Assembly: GCA_963775185.1 (NCBI GenBank)
Contig: CAVZIE010000025.1
Span: 1 to 64,000 of the forward strand
DNA from: JAPSGB01 sp963775185
GTDB lineage: Bacteria > Myxococcota_A > Polyangia > Polyangiales > Polyangiaceae
DNA: 64,000 nt
Direction: 5' to 3'
Shown in pieces: positions 40,969-49,490 of this stretch. The translations under genes were made by a program, and so were the position numbers. Within the stretch, counting starts at the first letter, position 1. The number at the start of each line of letters is the position of its first letter. Under the pieces are notes generated by a model. It searched no databases. It was given only the letters and a program-made list of their open reading frames with translations, and was not told where the DNA came from.

Positions 40969-41187
40969 GGTCACGAGATCGGGATCGGACGAACCGATCG
41001 GCATCTTGTGACCGCGCGACGGTCACGAGATCGGGATCGGACGAAGCGATCGGCATCTGGTGACCGCGCGACGGGTCACGAGATCGGATCGGACGAACCG
41101 ATCGGCATCTGGTGACCGCGCGACGGGTCACGAGATCGGGATCGGACGAACCGATCGGCATCTGGTGACCGCGCGACGGTCACGAGA
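40969..41187. repeat. Array of four ~45-nt hairpins, period 52 bp
   Basis: Units at 40969-41013, 41021-41065, 41074-41117 and 41126-41170, with a fifth half-unit from about 41178. Each begins GGTCACGAGATC and ends GCATCTGGTGACC. Inside, GATCGG and CCGATC flank the loop ACGAA. The arms pair nearly throughout, so each unit is an imperfect 45-nt palindrome. Linkers are GCGCGACG. No coding potential recognised. Confidence 0.85.
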
Positions 41188-41201
41188 CGTTCGTTGAGAG
41201 G

Positions 41202-41274
41202 AATGCCGGTCCGGCGCGGAACCGCGTCGGGCCGGCGACGCGCGCGGTTCCGCGCCGGACCGACACCCTGGACC
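41202..41274. repeat. REPIN: inverted REP pair
   Basis: AATGCCGGTCCGGCGCGGAA and GGTTCCGCGCCGGACCGACA face each other across a short GC-rich centre with CGTCGGG/GCGACG pairing, giving one long hairpin. Best-preserved pair in the window. Confidence 0.85.
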
Positions 41275-41324
41275 AACCTAGCCGACGGCTCCGCGCACGC
41301 GTGCGCGGGTAGAAGGAGGGAACA

Positions 41325-41640
41325 ACGGCAACGAGCGAGGCGAGCGCGAGCTGGGACGGCACGATCAAGGCGGGCAAGGGCGAGATGAAGCCGGACCACG
41401 GCGCGGCGACCGCGTTCTCGTTCGGCGCGCGCTTCGAGGGGCAGGCCGGGAGCAATCCCGAGGGCAGGCCGGGGGCAATCCCGAGGAGCTGGTGGGCGCG
41501 GCGGCCGGGTCGACAAGACCGCCGACGGCCAGGCGATCACCACCATCGCGCTCGAGACGCGCGTCGTGGCGACGGGCATCGACGACGCGAAATTCCGCCT
41601 CGGCCGGCGGAGGCGCCCCGGGGATTTTGCGGTCCCCAAT
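41325..41640 (+). pseudogene. OsmC/Ohr-family peroxiredoxin relic with lost start codon
   Basis: Reads TSEASASWDGTIKAGKGEMK then PDHGAATAFSFGARFEGQAG and SNPEELVGAAAG, the N-terminal part of OsmC thiol peroxidases. AGGAGGG at 41314-41320 is a strong ribosome site, but the codon where ATG is expected (41325) is ACG. A ~23-bp tandem duplication (GGCAGGCCGGGnGCAATCCC twice) interrupts the frame. After GAAAG the catalytic Cys helix is missing and the text resumes as DKTADGQAITTIALETRVVA. Both catalytic Cys regions are absent, so it is dead. Confidence 0.7.
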
Positions 41641-41668
41641 CCGGCGCCGATTGCGTATCCTCGGATCC

Positions 41669-42559
41669 ATGAGCCGATTCTCGCGCTGGGGTTCGTTGGT
41701 CTTGCTCGCCGGCTTCGTCGCCGTCGCCTGCTCCAACGACGACCCCAAGAAGAAGACCAACGAGAAGGATGCGTCCGCCGCCGACGGCTCCAACGAGGGC
41801 GGCGGCACGGGCGGCGTCAGCGGCACCGGTGGCGTGAGTGGCACCGGCGGCGTGAGTGGCACCGGCGGCGTGAGTGGCACCGGCGGTAGCGCGGGCGTCG
41901 ACGCCGCGGCCGGCGCGAGTGGAACCGCGGGCGTCGCGGGCACCGCGGGCACCGCGGGCATGGCCGGCGCCGCAGGCATGGACGCGGGCATCGACGCGCC
42001 CGCCGACGTCTTCGACGCCGGGCTCGTGTGCACGCAGGGCACGGTGAAGGACACCGCCGCACAGATCTGTCGCGCGTGTCCCGCCGAAGCCGGTGTGGCC
42101 GGTGCGTCCGGCGCTGCCGGTGCGGCGGGCGCCGCCGGCAGCACGGGGGACGCCGGACCGGATCCCTACATGTCGCGGATCGCGTGCGCCGATCTCGACG
42201 CGACCACGACAAGCTTCGACACGGCAACGGGTCTGCTCACGTTCAAGCTCGACTACCCGCTCCAGGTCGACAGCTTGGACTACGACATCACCGTCTACTA
42301 CGACACCGACGGCGGCTCCGGCAGCGTGGACCTCACCGGTACACTCTCGCTCACGGACAATGCGGTCGTCGTCGATCTGGGCTCGGGCCTCGGGGACGCG
42401 GGCGCCGGGATCACCATCGCCGACATCTCGGTGAACTCGCTCACCTTCTCCGACGCGTGCGGCCGGACCTCGAACTACGCCTTCTGCCAGCCCGACTACC
42501 TCGGCTTCACCAAGCAGGACGGGAGTACCGTCTGGACGTTGAACTGCGGCGGCTGCTGA
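41669..42559 (+). CDS. Gly-rich linker lipoprotein, paralogue A
   Basis: 296 residues from ATG 41669. Signal peptide SLVLLAGFVAVACSNDD with lipidation Cys, then ~130 residues of Gly/Thr/Ala linker (four exact GTGGVS units), a short Cys pair (CTQGTVKDTAAQICRAC), a second Gly/Ala linker and a ~120-residue C-terminal domain. That domain reads LTFKLDYPLQVDSLDYDITV, NSLTFSDACGRTSNY and ends in four Cys (CGRTS, FCQPD, NCGGC). The family is unknown. It is the tandem paralogue of the gene 13 bp downstream, sharing LDYPLQVDSL and LTFxDACGRTS. Surface anchoring inferred. Confidence 0.85.
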   Translation: MSRFSRWGSLVLLAGFVAVACSNDDPKKKTNEKDASAADGSNEGGGTGGVSGTGGVSGTGGVSGTGGVSGTGGSAGVDAAAGASGTAGVAGTAGTAGMAGAAGMDAGIDAPADVFDAGLVCTQGTVKDTAAQICRACPAEAGVAGASGAAGAAGAAGSTGDAGPDPYMSRIACADLDATTTSFDTATGLLTFKLDYPLQVDSLDYDITVYYDTDGGSGSVDLTGTLSLTDNAVVVDLGSGLGDAGAGITIADISVNSLTFSDACGRTSNYAFCQPDYLGFTKQDGSTVWTLNCGGC

Positions 42560-42572
42560 GCCAGGTAGAGGC

Positions 42573-43449
42573 ATGCGCGTCATGACGAACCTCGGCCGAC
42601 GGATCGTGCTCGTGTTCGCGCTCGCGTCGCTGATCGCGGCCGGCTGCTCCACGGAAGACACGAAGCGGAAGAAGGACACCGACGGCGGTACGTCGGCGGA
42701 CGGCTCGACCGAGGCCGGCGGCAACGCCGGCATGAGCGGCACCGGCGGCACGAGCGGCACCGGCGGCGCGAGCGGCACCGGCGGCGCGAGCGGCACGGCC
42801 GGCACCAGCGGTACCGGCGGCAGCGCGGGCGTCGACGCAGCCGCGGGGGCGTCGGGCAGCGCCGGGGCGTCGGGCACCGCGGGCGTCGCCGGCATGGACG
42901 CCGGGCTCGACGCACCGGCCGAAGCCGACGCCGCGACGGGATGCGCGCAGGGCACGGTGAACGACTTCGTCGCCGGCATCTGCCGCGCTTGCCCGATCGA
43001 CGGCGGCACCGCCGGCGCGGCGGGCGCGGCGGGCGCCGGCGCGGGAGCCGACCCATACGTTGCCGCGCTCACCTGCCAGCAGCTCGCGAACGCGACCACC
43101 GTGTTCGATCCCCTCAACGGGCATCCTGACGATTCATCTCGACTACCCGTTGCAGGTCGACAGCCTCACGTTCTCGGCGGACATCGAGGTCATGGACGCG
43201 GTCGGCGCTATCGTGCCGTCGAGCCCTTCGGGCACGTTGCCGGTCGTGAACAACACGGTCACGATCGATCTGTCGAGCGCTCTCGCCGGCGGCGCCACGA
43301 TGAGCTGGCTGTCCGTGAAGACGCTGACGTTCACGGACGCGTGCGGCCGGACGTCGGTCTACGACCGGACCAACTGCAGCGTCGACGTGCTGGATCTCTC
43401 CGTGGGCGACGCCGGCCTGTGGACCGCCTCCTGCAGCCCGAACTGCTAG
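42573..43449 (+). CDS. Gly-rich linker lipoprotein, paralogue B (single-base frameshift near 43118)
   Basis: ATG 42573, lipoprotein signal (LVFALASLIAAGC), Gly/Thr/Ser/Ala linker (GTGGAS units), Cys pair CAQGTVNDFVAGICRAC, linker, then the C-terminal domain. At AACGGGCATCC near 43118 one extra G breaks the frame. Removing it yields DPLNGILTIHLDYPLQVDSL followed by KTLTFTDACGRTSVYDR and a C-terminal CSPNC. The corrected product of ~291 residues aligns end to end with paralogue A, which lies 13 bp upstream, so the two arose by tandem duplication and are probably co-transcribed. Function unknown. Confidence 0.82.
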
Positions 43450-43475
43450 CCGGATCGAGCCGGATCGCGCGCCGC

Positions 43476-43503
43476 TTGACCGGCGCCGCAAAGCGCTTAG
43501 ATT
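43476..43503 (+). promoter_or_regulatory. Sigma70-type promoter of tmRNA
   Basis: -35 TTGACC (43476-43481) and -10 TAGATT (43498-43503) are separated by 16 bp. Initiation near 43510 leaves a ~20-nt leader before the mature tmRNA 5' end. Confidence 0.55.
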
Positions 43504-43530
43504 ACGCCGCAACACATCGACCAAACCCAA

Positions 43531-43879
<349 letters not shown>

Positions 43880-44097
43880 CTGTTCGTTGACACTTCACAT
43901 CTGCGCTGCACGTCGGGCAACGCTTACGACCCGAACGGCGCCGCTGCCGGGAGTCCCGGGCTCGACCTCAGGGAGCTCGCGCTCGCTGCGAAGCTGCGCG
44001 TGATCCGGTCGCGGCACCGGGGCGACGCGGGCAGCTACGTCGGCGCGTCGACGAGCCCGCGCACGCATGCAGCATGCGCCGTGCTGCGGACCACGGA

Positions 44098-44478
44098 TCA
44101 CGCGACGACCAGCTCGATGTCCAGTCCTGCGGCAGCGGCAAGCGTCGCGAGATCGTCCTGGTCCGACGTGACGACGCGATCGCCGTCGTCTGCCAAGAGC
44201 ACCAGCGCGGCGTCGACGACGTCCGATGCGCGGGTGTCCGCGAGGAGCTGGCCGGCAGCACGACCCAGCGCCTGGTCGAGTCCGCGCACGTCGACGCCGT
44301 CCAGCGCGCGCGAGAGCAACGCCTGCCGCGGGCCGCCTCCGCGCCAGACTTGCCCCACCACACCGCCGTGCGAAACCGGAACCTCGCCAGCGGCAACCGC
44401 AGCCTTCATGCGGCGCCACATCGCTCGATCGTTTCGCTCGATCGCGATCAACCCGCCAGCGTCGAGAACGAGCTTCAC
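44098..44478 (-). CDS. PIN-domain ribonuclease toxin (VapC-like)
   Basis: 126 residues, start GTG 44478 overlapping the antitoxin stop by 4 bp. PIN-domain features: LVLDAGGLIAIERND with the first catalytic Asp and the following Glu, and DVVDAALVLLA then DRVVTSDQDDLATLA with the later Asp residues. VapC toxins cleave tRNA or rRNA and are neutralised by the upstream antitoxin. Size, overlap and gene order fit a type II toxin-antitoxin operon. The specific RNA target cannot be told from sequence. Confidence 0.82.
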   Translation of the reverse strand: MKLVLDAGGLIAIERNDRAMWRRMKAAVAAGEVPVSHGGVVGQVWRGGGPRQALLSRALDGVDVRGLDQALGRAAGQLLADTRASDVVDAALVLLADDGDRVVTSDQDDLATLAAAAGLDIELVVA

Positions 44479-44780
44479 CTGCCCCCACGGCGCGTCTTGC
44501 GCGGCGTGCGCCGTCCTCCTCGCACAACCACAGCGCTTCGCCGATCGGCGCGCTCCTGTGCCGCCAGCTCTGCGTCCGAAATCACGCCGTGCTCCTCCTC
44601 GTAGAGCTCGATAGCTTCAGCGAGCGCGCGCAGCTTGCGCTCGCGAGCGACACGTTCGGCGATCGCAGCGTTGACCCACGCGCTGAGCGACTCCGCTCGC
44701 CCCTGCTCCACGGCCGCCCTCCCCGCAGCAAGCAGCGCCGGATCGACCGTGACCGTCAGCCGTTCCTTCGCAGCGCTCAT
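44475..44780 (-). CDS. Antitoxin partner of the PIN toxin (ribbon-helix-helix type)
   Basis: 101 residues. N-terminal ribbon-helix-helix pattern RLTVTVDPALLAAGRAAVEQ then ESLSAWVNAAIAER; a helical middle part (ALAEAIELYEEEHGVI) and a basic C-terminal tail (GGRRTPRKTRRGGR). The N-terminus would bind its own operator, the C-terminal part the toxin. GTGA overlap with the toxin start implies coupling. The family fit is good but the VapB name is by analogy. Confidence 0.75.
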   Translation of the reverse strand: MSAAKERLTVTVDPALLAAGRAAVEQGRAESLSAWVNAAIAERVARERKLRALAEAIELYEEEHGVISDAELAAQERADRRSAVVVRGGRRTPRKTRRGGR

Positions 44781-44946
44781 ACTCCAAGCATACCGCGGTA
44801 TGCGCCCATGATCCAGCGCCCTGCTGCATACCGACCATGCCTCCGCACCCGGAGCTGAAGAAGGAGCTCGCGAAGATCATCGCGGGTTCAAGAAGTCGCC
44901 GCCGCGGTCGCGCGCGTTACGTGTAATGCTCCTCCGCACGAAGCGC

Positions 44947-45447
44947 ATGCCACGCATCACGGAGTATCTCGTCGAAGACCACCGGAGGTTGCACGCGCTG
45001 TTGGAAGCGTCCGACAAGAGACCGTTCGACGAGGCAGCGTTCGCGGCGTTCCGTGCGGGACTTCTCCGTCACATCGGCATCGAAGAGAAGATCCTGTTTC
45101 CGACCGTGCGACGCCGCTTGGGTCATCCACTTGACGCCGCTGCTCGCCTCCGCGTTGAACACGCGGCGTTGACGTCGCTGTTGGTGCCGCCACCCGACTG
45201 CGCGCTGGTGGCCCAGATCCGCCTGATCCTCGATCCGCACGACGCCCGTGAAGAAGGACCTGACGGGGTCTATGCTGCGTGCGAAGCGGCACTTGGCGGT
45301 GAGAGCGACGCGCTCTTCGTTCGCGCCCGTGATCAGAAACCCGTCCCGGTTTCGCCGTACTACGACGGCCCGGAGGCGCACCGCACCGCAGCGTCGGCGC
45401 TGGCAAGCGCGGAGCGCATCGCTGCAAGAAGGAAGTCGAAGAGATGA
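44947..45447 (+). CDS. Hemerythrin HHE-domain protein
   Basis: About 166 residues. The first ~110 form a four-helix hemerythrin-like domain with iron-ligand pattern EDHRRLHALLEAS, LLRHIGIEEKILFPTV and RVEHAALTSLL, as in di-iron proteins that bind O2 or NO. The rest (~55 residues) is not recognised. ATG 44947 is used; ATG 44926 seven codons upstream is possible and neither has a clear ribosome site. Its stop overlaps the next start (ATGA), so it is coupled to a MIP18-type protein. Context with RIC, DUF2249 and NnrS-like genes suggests NO or oxygen sensing/scavenging. Confidence 0.85.
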   Translation: MPRITEYLVEDHRRLHALLEASDKRPFDEAAFAAFRAGLLRHIGIEEKILFPTVRRRLGHPLDAAARLRVEHAALTSLLVPPPDCALVAQIRLILDPHDAREEGPDGVYAACEAALGGESDALFVRARDQKPVPVSPYYDGPEAHRTAASALASAERIAARRKSKR

Positions 45448-45758
45448 GCGATGACGGCGAAATCCCTGCACGCGTGATGGAAGCGCTCCGAGGCGTCATC
45501 GATCCAGAAGTTGGCCTGGACGTCGTCGCGCTGGGGCTCGTCTACGGGATCGACGTGACCAACGGCGTCGTGAGCGTGGAGCTCACCATGACCACGCCGG
45601 CGTGCCCGCTCGGCGAGCAGATCGTCGAGGACGCGGAGCGTCGCGTCGGTGCCGTGGCGGGCGTCTTGCAAGTGCAGGTCGAGTTGGTGTGGGATCCGCC
45701 CTGGACGCCGGCGCGCATGACGCCCGAAGCGCGGCAGAAACTCGGTTGGGACCTCTAA
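45444..45758 (+). CDS. MIP18/DUF59-family iron-sulfur assembly protein, copy 1
   Basis: 104 residues. Family pattern: ALRGVIDPEVGLDVVALGLV, then VSVELTMTTPACPLGEQIV with the conserved Cys, and VELVWDPPWTPARMT near the end. Related to PaaD/SufT/MIP18 proteins that help insert Fe-S clusters into targets. ATG overlaps the hemerythrin stop. A second copy lies at 51636 in the same cluster, each next to a polytopic membrane protein, which points to maturation of metal centres in the respiratory proteins nearby. Confidence 0.88.
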   Translation: MSDDGEIPARVMEALRGVIDPEVGLDVVALGLVYGIDVTNGVVSVELTMTTPACPLGEQIVEDAERRVGAVAGVLQVQVELVWDPPWTPARMTPEARQKLGWDL

Positions 45759-46856
45759 GCGGGAGCGGGATCGCGAGGCCGGCCCGGATTGCGCTCGGGT
45801 CGCGTCGGGTGCTGCTGCTGGCTATTGCTGCGATGGCCGCGATCGCCGTGCTCGCAGGCCTCGCGCGCATGGGGTTCCAAATCACGCTGATTGCGTCCGT
45901 TGCGCCGGTGCACGGTCCGCTCATCGTGCTCGGGGTGTTCCAGGGCGTGATTGCGCTCGAGCGCGCGGTCGCGCTCGGGAGGCGGTGGGCGTACCTCGCG
46001 CCGGTACTCGCTGCGATCGGTGGAGCGCTGGCGGTTGCCCGGATCGACAGCGCTCCCTGGCTGCTCGTTGCGGCAGCGGCTGTCCTCGTCGCCGTGAACC
46101 TGGCGGTGATCCGGCGTCAGTCCGCGGTGTTCACGTGGCTGATGCTGCTCGGCGCCCTCGTGCTGCTGGTTGGCGCGGTGGCGTGGGCGGAGGAGTTCGC
46201 TACGAGCCGCGTTGTTCCGTCATGGATCGCATTCTTCGTGCTCACGATCGTCGCGGAGCGGTTGGAGCTGTCGCGCATGGTGCGGACGCCGCGCTGGGCG
46301 AGCCTCGCCGTCGGGGCCTTGTGCCTGATGCTGGCGGCCGGCGCGATATCCACGCTCGTGGATGAAGACACGCCTGCAATCGCGATCGGCGTGCCGCTCG
46401 CCCTTCTTGGCGTGTGGGTCCTCGGCTTCGACGCCGCGCGTCGCACGGTGCGCCAGCCGGGTCTGCCCCGCTTCGCAGGGATCGGCGTGCTCGCCGGCGC
46501 CGCGTGGCTTGTCGTAGCAGGGCTCGAATCTCGCGATCTCCGGTCTGCCGCCCGCCGGGCCGCGCTACGACGCGGTTGTGCACGCGGTAATGGTCGGCTT
46601 CGTGCTCGGCATGGTGTTCGCACACGCGCCGATCATTCTGCCGGCTGTCGCTCGCGTGCGCGTGACGTATCACCGCGTTCTGTACGCGCCGCTCGTACTG
46701 CTTCACGCCACGTTGTTGCTCCGCCTGGCCGGCGATCTGTTCGGTTCCGCGTTGCTTCGACAAGCCGGCGGTCTGGGCAATGCGCTGTCGCTACTGGTTT
46801 TCGCCGTGGCGGTGATGATCGGCAATCGGCTCGGGAGTGGAGCGTCGGCGCGGTAG
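45746..46856 (+). CDS. Polytopic membrane protein, NnrS-like (single-base frameshift near 46525)
   Basis: About 10 transmembrane segments, rich in Leu/Ala/Val. Notable motifs are APVHGPLIVLGVFQGVIALE, WIAFFVLTIVAERLELSR and, after the frameshift, HAVMVGFVLGMVFAHAPIIL with several His that could bind heme. An extra G in GGGCTCGAATCTC near 46525 breaks the frame; removing it gives LNLAISGLPPAGPRYDAVVH. The start is uncertain: TTG 45746 overlaps the MIP18 gene, GTG 45809 is an alternative. It resembles NnrS-type heme membrane proteins of nitric-oxide stress loci, but I am not certain of the family. Convergent with the cytochrome gene, 18 bp apart. Confidence 0.7.
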
Positions 46857-46874
46857 CATCACGTGCCAGCGAGC

Positions 46875-47309
46875 TCAGAAGCGGAACTTCTGGTGGCAGC
46901 CGGTGCAGCTGTCGAGAACGACTCCGAGTTGATGCGTCGATCGCTGCAGATCCTTGGCGTTCGATGCTTCCACGAGCTTGACGAGCTCGCCGTGGAACGC
47001 CTCGTCGGTACGCTTGAACTCGTCGAGAGCCGCGCCGTTTCGCGGGGGCTTGTACTGCCCCGTCTCCAGGGCGGCCTCGGTCAGGGCGCGGGCGGCGTGG
47101 ATCCTCTCGACGCTCTTCGGAATCGTTTCCAGCGTGTTGTACGACACGGCAGTGACCCAGTCCCGCGCGGCTTCGTGGAGCAGCCGCATCTCGTTCTGCA
47201 CCGGGTTTGCGCCCGACGGGGGCGCCGCGGGCACATGCTCGTCGCATCCCGCAAACACGCCCGACACGAGCAGCGCCACGGCAAACCATCCAGGAAGGCG
47301 CCTGGTCAT
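46875..47309 (-). CDS. Lipid-anchored cytochrome c' / c556-type protein
   Basis: 144 residues. Signal peptide with lipobox-like VSGVFAGC, then a four-helix bundle and C-terminal heme site SCTGCHQKFRF (CxxCH near the end), the order seen in cytochrome c' and c556. Cytochromes c' bind NO at a five-coordinate heme in the periplasm. It starts at ATG 47309, overlapping the stop of the membrane gene at 47306-47701 by 4 bp, so the two are coupled. It fits the NO-handling theme of the cluster. Confidence 0.85.
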   Translation of the reverse strand: MTRRLPGWFAVALLVSGVFAGCDEHVPAAPPSGANPVQNEMRLLHEAARDWVTAVSYNTLETIPKSVERIHAARALTEAALETGQYKPPRNGAALDEFKRTDEAFHGELVKLVEASNAKDLQRSTHQLGVVLDSCTGCHQKFRF

Positions 47310-47701
47310 GCGCGAACGTTCCCGCTCGCAAGCTTCCGCCGGCTCATCACGGCGATAGCCGTCCATACGACGCAGCGCAACGGCATCGCGACCGCGGTGC
47401 GCACTTCGAAGGCCCCACCGGACGCGATATGCGCCGCAAGAGCCACGCCCACCAGCGCCGACGAAGCGGCGATCAATACCGAAATTCCGTGCGCCCAAGC
47501 CCGACCCGCACCGATGCCGATACCCGCTACCACGTAGAAGAAGCCGGCTATGAAGTTGAACCACAGCACAAACGGGACGACGTTGCCGGACGCCGCGCTA
47601 CCGGATAGCGCTCGCCCGCCCGCGAGGATCGTCGCGGTACCGAACAAGACGGCGAAGGCGGCGACCGGGATTGTCCAGCGACTGTTCGGCTTGAGCGACA
47701 C
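47306..47701 (-). CDS. Small four-helix membrane protein
   Basis: 131 residues with four predicted transmembrane helices (IPVAAFAVLFGTATILAGG, VVPFVLWFNFIAGFFYVVAG, GISVLIAASSALVGVALAAH, MPLRCVVWTAIAVM). I do not recognise the family. Its stop overlaps the cytochrome c' start, suggesting a shared membrane-periplasm function such as anchoring or electron delivery. It is divergent from the sigma54 activator gene across 91 bp that contain two palindromes. Confidence 0.75.
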   Translation of the reverse strand: MSLKPNSRWTIPVAAFAVLFGTATILAGGRALSGSAASGNVVPFVLWFNFIAGFFYVVAGIGIGAGRAWAHGISVLIAASSALVGVALAAHIASGGAFEVRTAVAMPLRCVVWTAIAVMSRRKLASGNVRA

Positions 47702-47736
47702 GCGTCACGTTGTGCGGCGTGGCGAGCGCCACGCCC

Positions 47737-47790
47737 ATGACTTAAGTCATCGCCGGCAGAGGAAGGGAGCGCGATGTTCCAGTCTGGAAC
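47737..47790. promoter_or_regulatory. Two palindromes in the divergent region before the sigma54 activator
   Basis: ATGACTTAAGTCAT (47737-47750) is a perfect 14-bp palindrome. GTTCCAGTCTGGAAC (47776-47790) is a perfect 15-bp palindrome ending two bases before the activator ATG. The latter shares GTTC-N7-GAAC with 50241-50257. Candidate operator sites; the second would repress or autoregulate its own gene. Confidence 0.55.
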
Positions 47791-47792
47791 TG

Positions 47793-48830
47793 ATGAAACA
47801 CCTACAAGAATGCCAGGTTCCGTTCGAGCTCGGACGTCTGTGCGCGAGGTGCGGCCTGCGTGTGGAGATCGACGGCGTCCGGGCGTGCAGCCGGCTGGTC
47901 GCTCGCAGCGAGTCGATGCGCTCGCTGCTAGCGAAGCTCGGCCCGGTGGCCAAGAGCGACGCGCCGGTCATCATCGAGGGCGAGAGCGGAACCGGCAAGG
48001 AGGTTCTGGCCCGCACCCTTCACGCCAATAGCCTCCGCGCGTCGCGCCCATTCGTCGCGATCAATGTGGCTGCGCTTCCGTCGGAGCTGCTCGAGTCGGA
48101 GCTCTTCGGTCACGCGAAAGGAGCGTTCACGGGAGCGAGCTCGGTCAAGCGCGGCCTGTTCGAGGAGGCAAACGGCGGCACGATCCTGCTCGACGAGATC
48201 GGCGAGATGCCACACGCGCTCCAGGCGAAGCTGCTCCGTGTGCTTCAAGACGGCGAGGTCCGCAAGGTTGGCGAGACCCGATCATTCTCCGTGGACGCGC
48301 GAGTGCTGTGCGCGACGAACGCCGACCTTCAAAGGGAAGTTCGCGAGGGCCGCTTTCGATCGGACCTGTACTTCAGGCTCCGCGTCTTCCGCTTCGTGGT
48401 TCCGCCGCTGCGCGAGCGCAGCGCCGACATCCTTGCGCTCGCCCACCTGTTGAGCGACCGGGTCGAACATCGGCCAAAGCGCTTCACGCCTGCCGCCGAG
48501 AAGGCGCTGCTTGCCTACGCCTGGCCGGGCAACGTGCGTGAGCTGGCAAACGCCGTGCACCACGCAGCGGTCCTTTCGCAGGGCAACGCCATCGACGTCG
48601 TGCACTTGCCGGAGGAGGTCGTGGCCTGCCGCGCGGCGGAGACCACTCCGGGCATCGAGACGCTTGCCGAGGTCGAGCGCCGTCACATACGGCGCGTGCT
48701 CCAACACTGCGGTGGCAACCAGGTGGAAGCGGCACGCGTGCTCGGGATCGGCCGAACGACGCTCTGGCGCAAGCTGCGCGATCTCCCTGGTATGGAATCT
48801 GCTTCGGAAGACGCCCATGTTGGATCCTGA
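47793..48830 (+). CDS. Sigma54-dependent transcription activator with short Cys-rich N-terminus
   Basis: 345 residues. AAA+ domain with Walker A GESGTGKE, the sigma54-contact motif GAFTGA, Walker B GGTILLDEIGEM and the Arg-finger block RFRSDLYFRL. A Fis-type HTH closes it (VEAARVLGIGRTTLWRKLRD). Only ~45 residues precede the AAA+ core, replacing the usual GAF or receiver domain; they carry four Cys (C7, C17, C20, C32) in CQVPFELGRLCARCGLRVEI. These could bind a metal or Fe-S cluster as the sensor. Its 3' end overlaps the RIC gene by 14 bp. Likely controls the surrounding NO/low-oxygen genes. Confidence 0.9.
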   Translation: MKHLQECQVPFELGRLCARCGLRVEIDGVRACSRLVARSESMRSLLAKLGPVAKSDAPVIIEGESGTGKEVLARTLHANSLRASRPFVAINVAALPSELLESELFGHAKGAFTGASSVKRGLFEEANGGTILLDEIGEMPHALQAKLLRVLQDGEVRKVGETRSFSVDARVLCATNADLQREVREGRFRSDLYFRLRVFRFVVPPLRERSADILALAHLLSDRVEHRPKRFTPAAEKALLAYAWPGNVRELANAVHHAAVLSQGNAIDVVHLPEEVVACRAAETTPGIETLAEVERRHIRRVLQHCGGNQVEAARVLGIGRTTLWRKLRDLPGMESASEDAHVGS

Positions 48831-49483
48831 TTCCACCGTTGCCACGCTTGTCCTCGACCATCCGGAGTTCGCCCGCGTCTTCCAGAAGTACCGGATCGAC
48901 TTCTGCTGCAAAGGCGAACGGCCGCTCGCCGAGGCTTGCCGCGCGCGCGGTGTCGACGCGCAGAAACTCGTCACCGAGCTGGAAAACGCCTTACGTGATG
49001 GTGCCGAAGTCGATCTGCGATCGCTCTCCACGCCGGACCTGGTCGAGTTCATCGTCGAACGGCATCACGGATATCTTCGCGAGGCGCTGCCCTTCGTGCG
49101 CAGCCTCGCCACCAAGGTCGCGCGGGTACACGGCGACAAGAACGAGCGGCTGCTCGACCTCGAAGCGATCGTCGAAGAGCTCGGGGACACACTCGAGCCT
49201 CATCTGCGATTCCGAAGAAACGCATCTGTTCCCCGCGTTGCTGGATCCAGCGCGGGTCGGAAGCGACTTGAGCGCGGAGCTGGCGGCGATGGCGTCGGAG
49301 CATCGCGAGGTCGGCGCGTTGCTGGAGCGCATGCGCGCCGCAGCGGAGGACTACCGCGTCCCCGAGTGGGGATGTCGCAGCTACCGGGCGTTGTTCTCCG
49401 AGCTCGAGCGCCTGGAGACAGACGTCTTGCGTCACGTGCACGCGGAGAACCACGTGCTGAAGCCCCGTTTCGGCGCCGCGTGA
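48817..49483 (+). CDS. RIC-type iron-sulfur cluster repair di-iron protein (single-base frameshift near 49205)
   Basis: YtfE/ScdA/DnrN family: repairs Fe-S clusters damaged by NO or peroxide. The N-terminal DUF542 segment with FQKYRIDFCCKGERPLAEAC (Cys pair) is followed by a hemerythrin-like domain: VERHHGYLREALPFVRSLA, KVARVHGDKNERLLDLEAIV, EETHLFPALL and HREVGALLERMR. One extra C in CGATTCCGAAG near 49205 shifts the frame; removing it gives HLRFEETHLFPALLDPA and an intact C-terminus ending HAENHVLKPRFGAA. About 221 residues after correction. ATG 48817 overlaps the activator gene, so the regulator and the repair protein are expressed together. Confidence 0.85.
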
Positions 49484-49490
49484 AGCTTCG

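Noticed and set aside
40461..41187. Possible CRISPR or integron repeats
   Set aside because: Tandem units lack variable spacers; no integrase or cas gene, and no attC-like cassettes are seen.
43880..44097. Genomic island attachment at the tmRNA 3' end
   Set aside because: No integrase gene and no repeat of the tmRNA 3' end was found in the window.
44836..44926. 29-codon open frame before the hemerythrin gene
   Set aside because: Basic, short, without ribosome site or recognisable family; not supportable as a gene.
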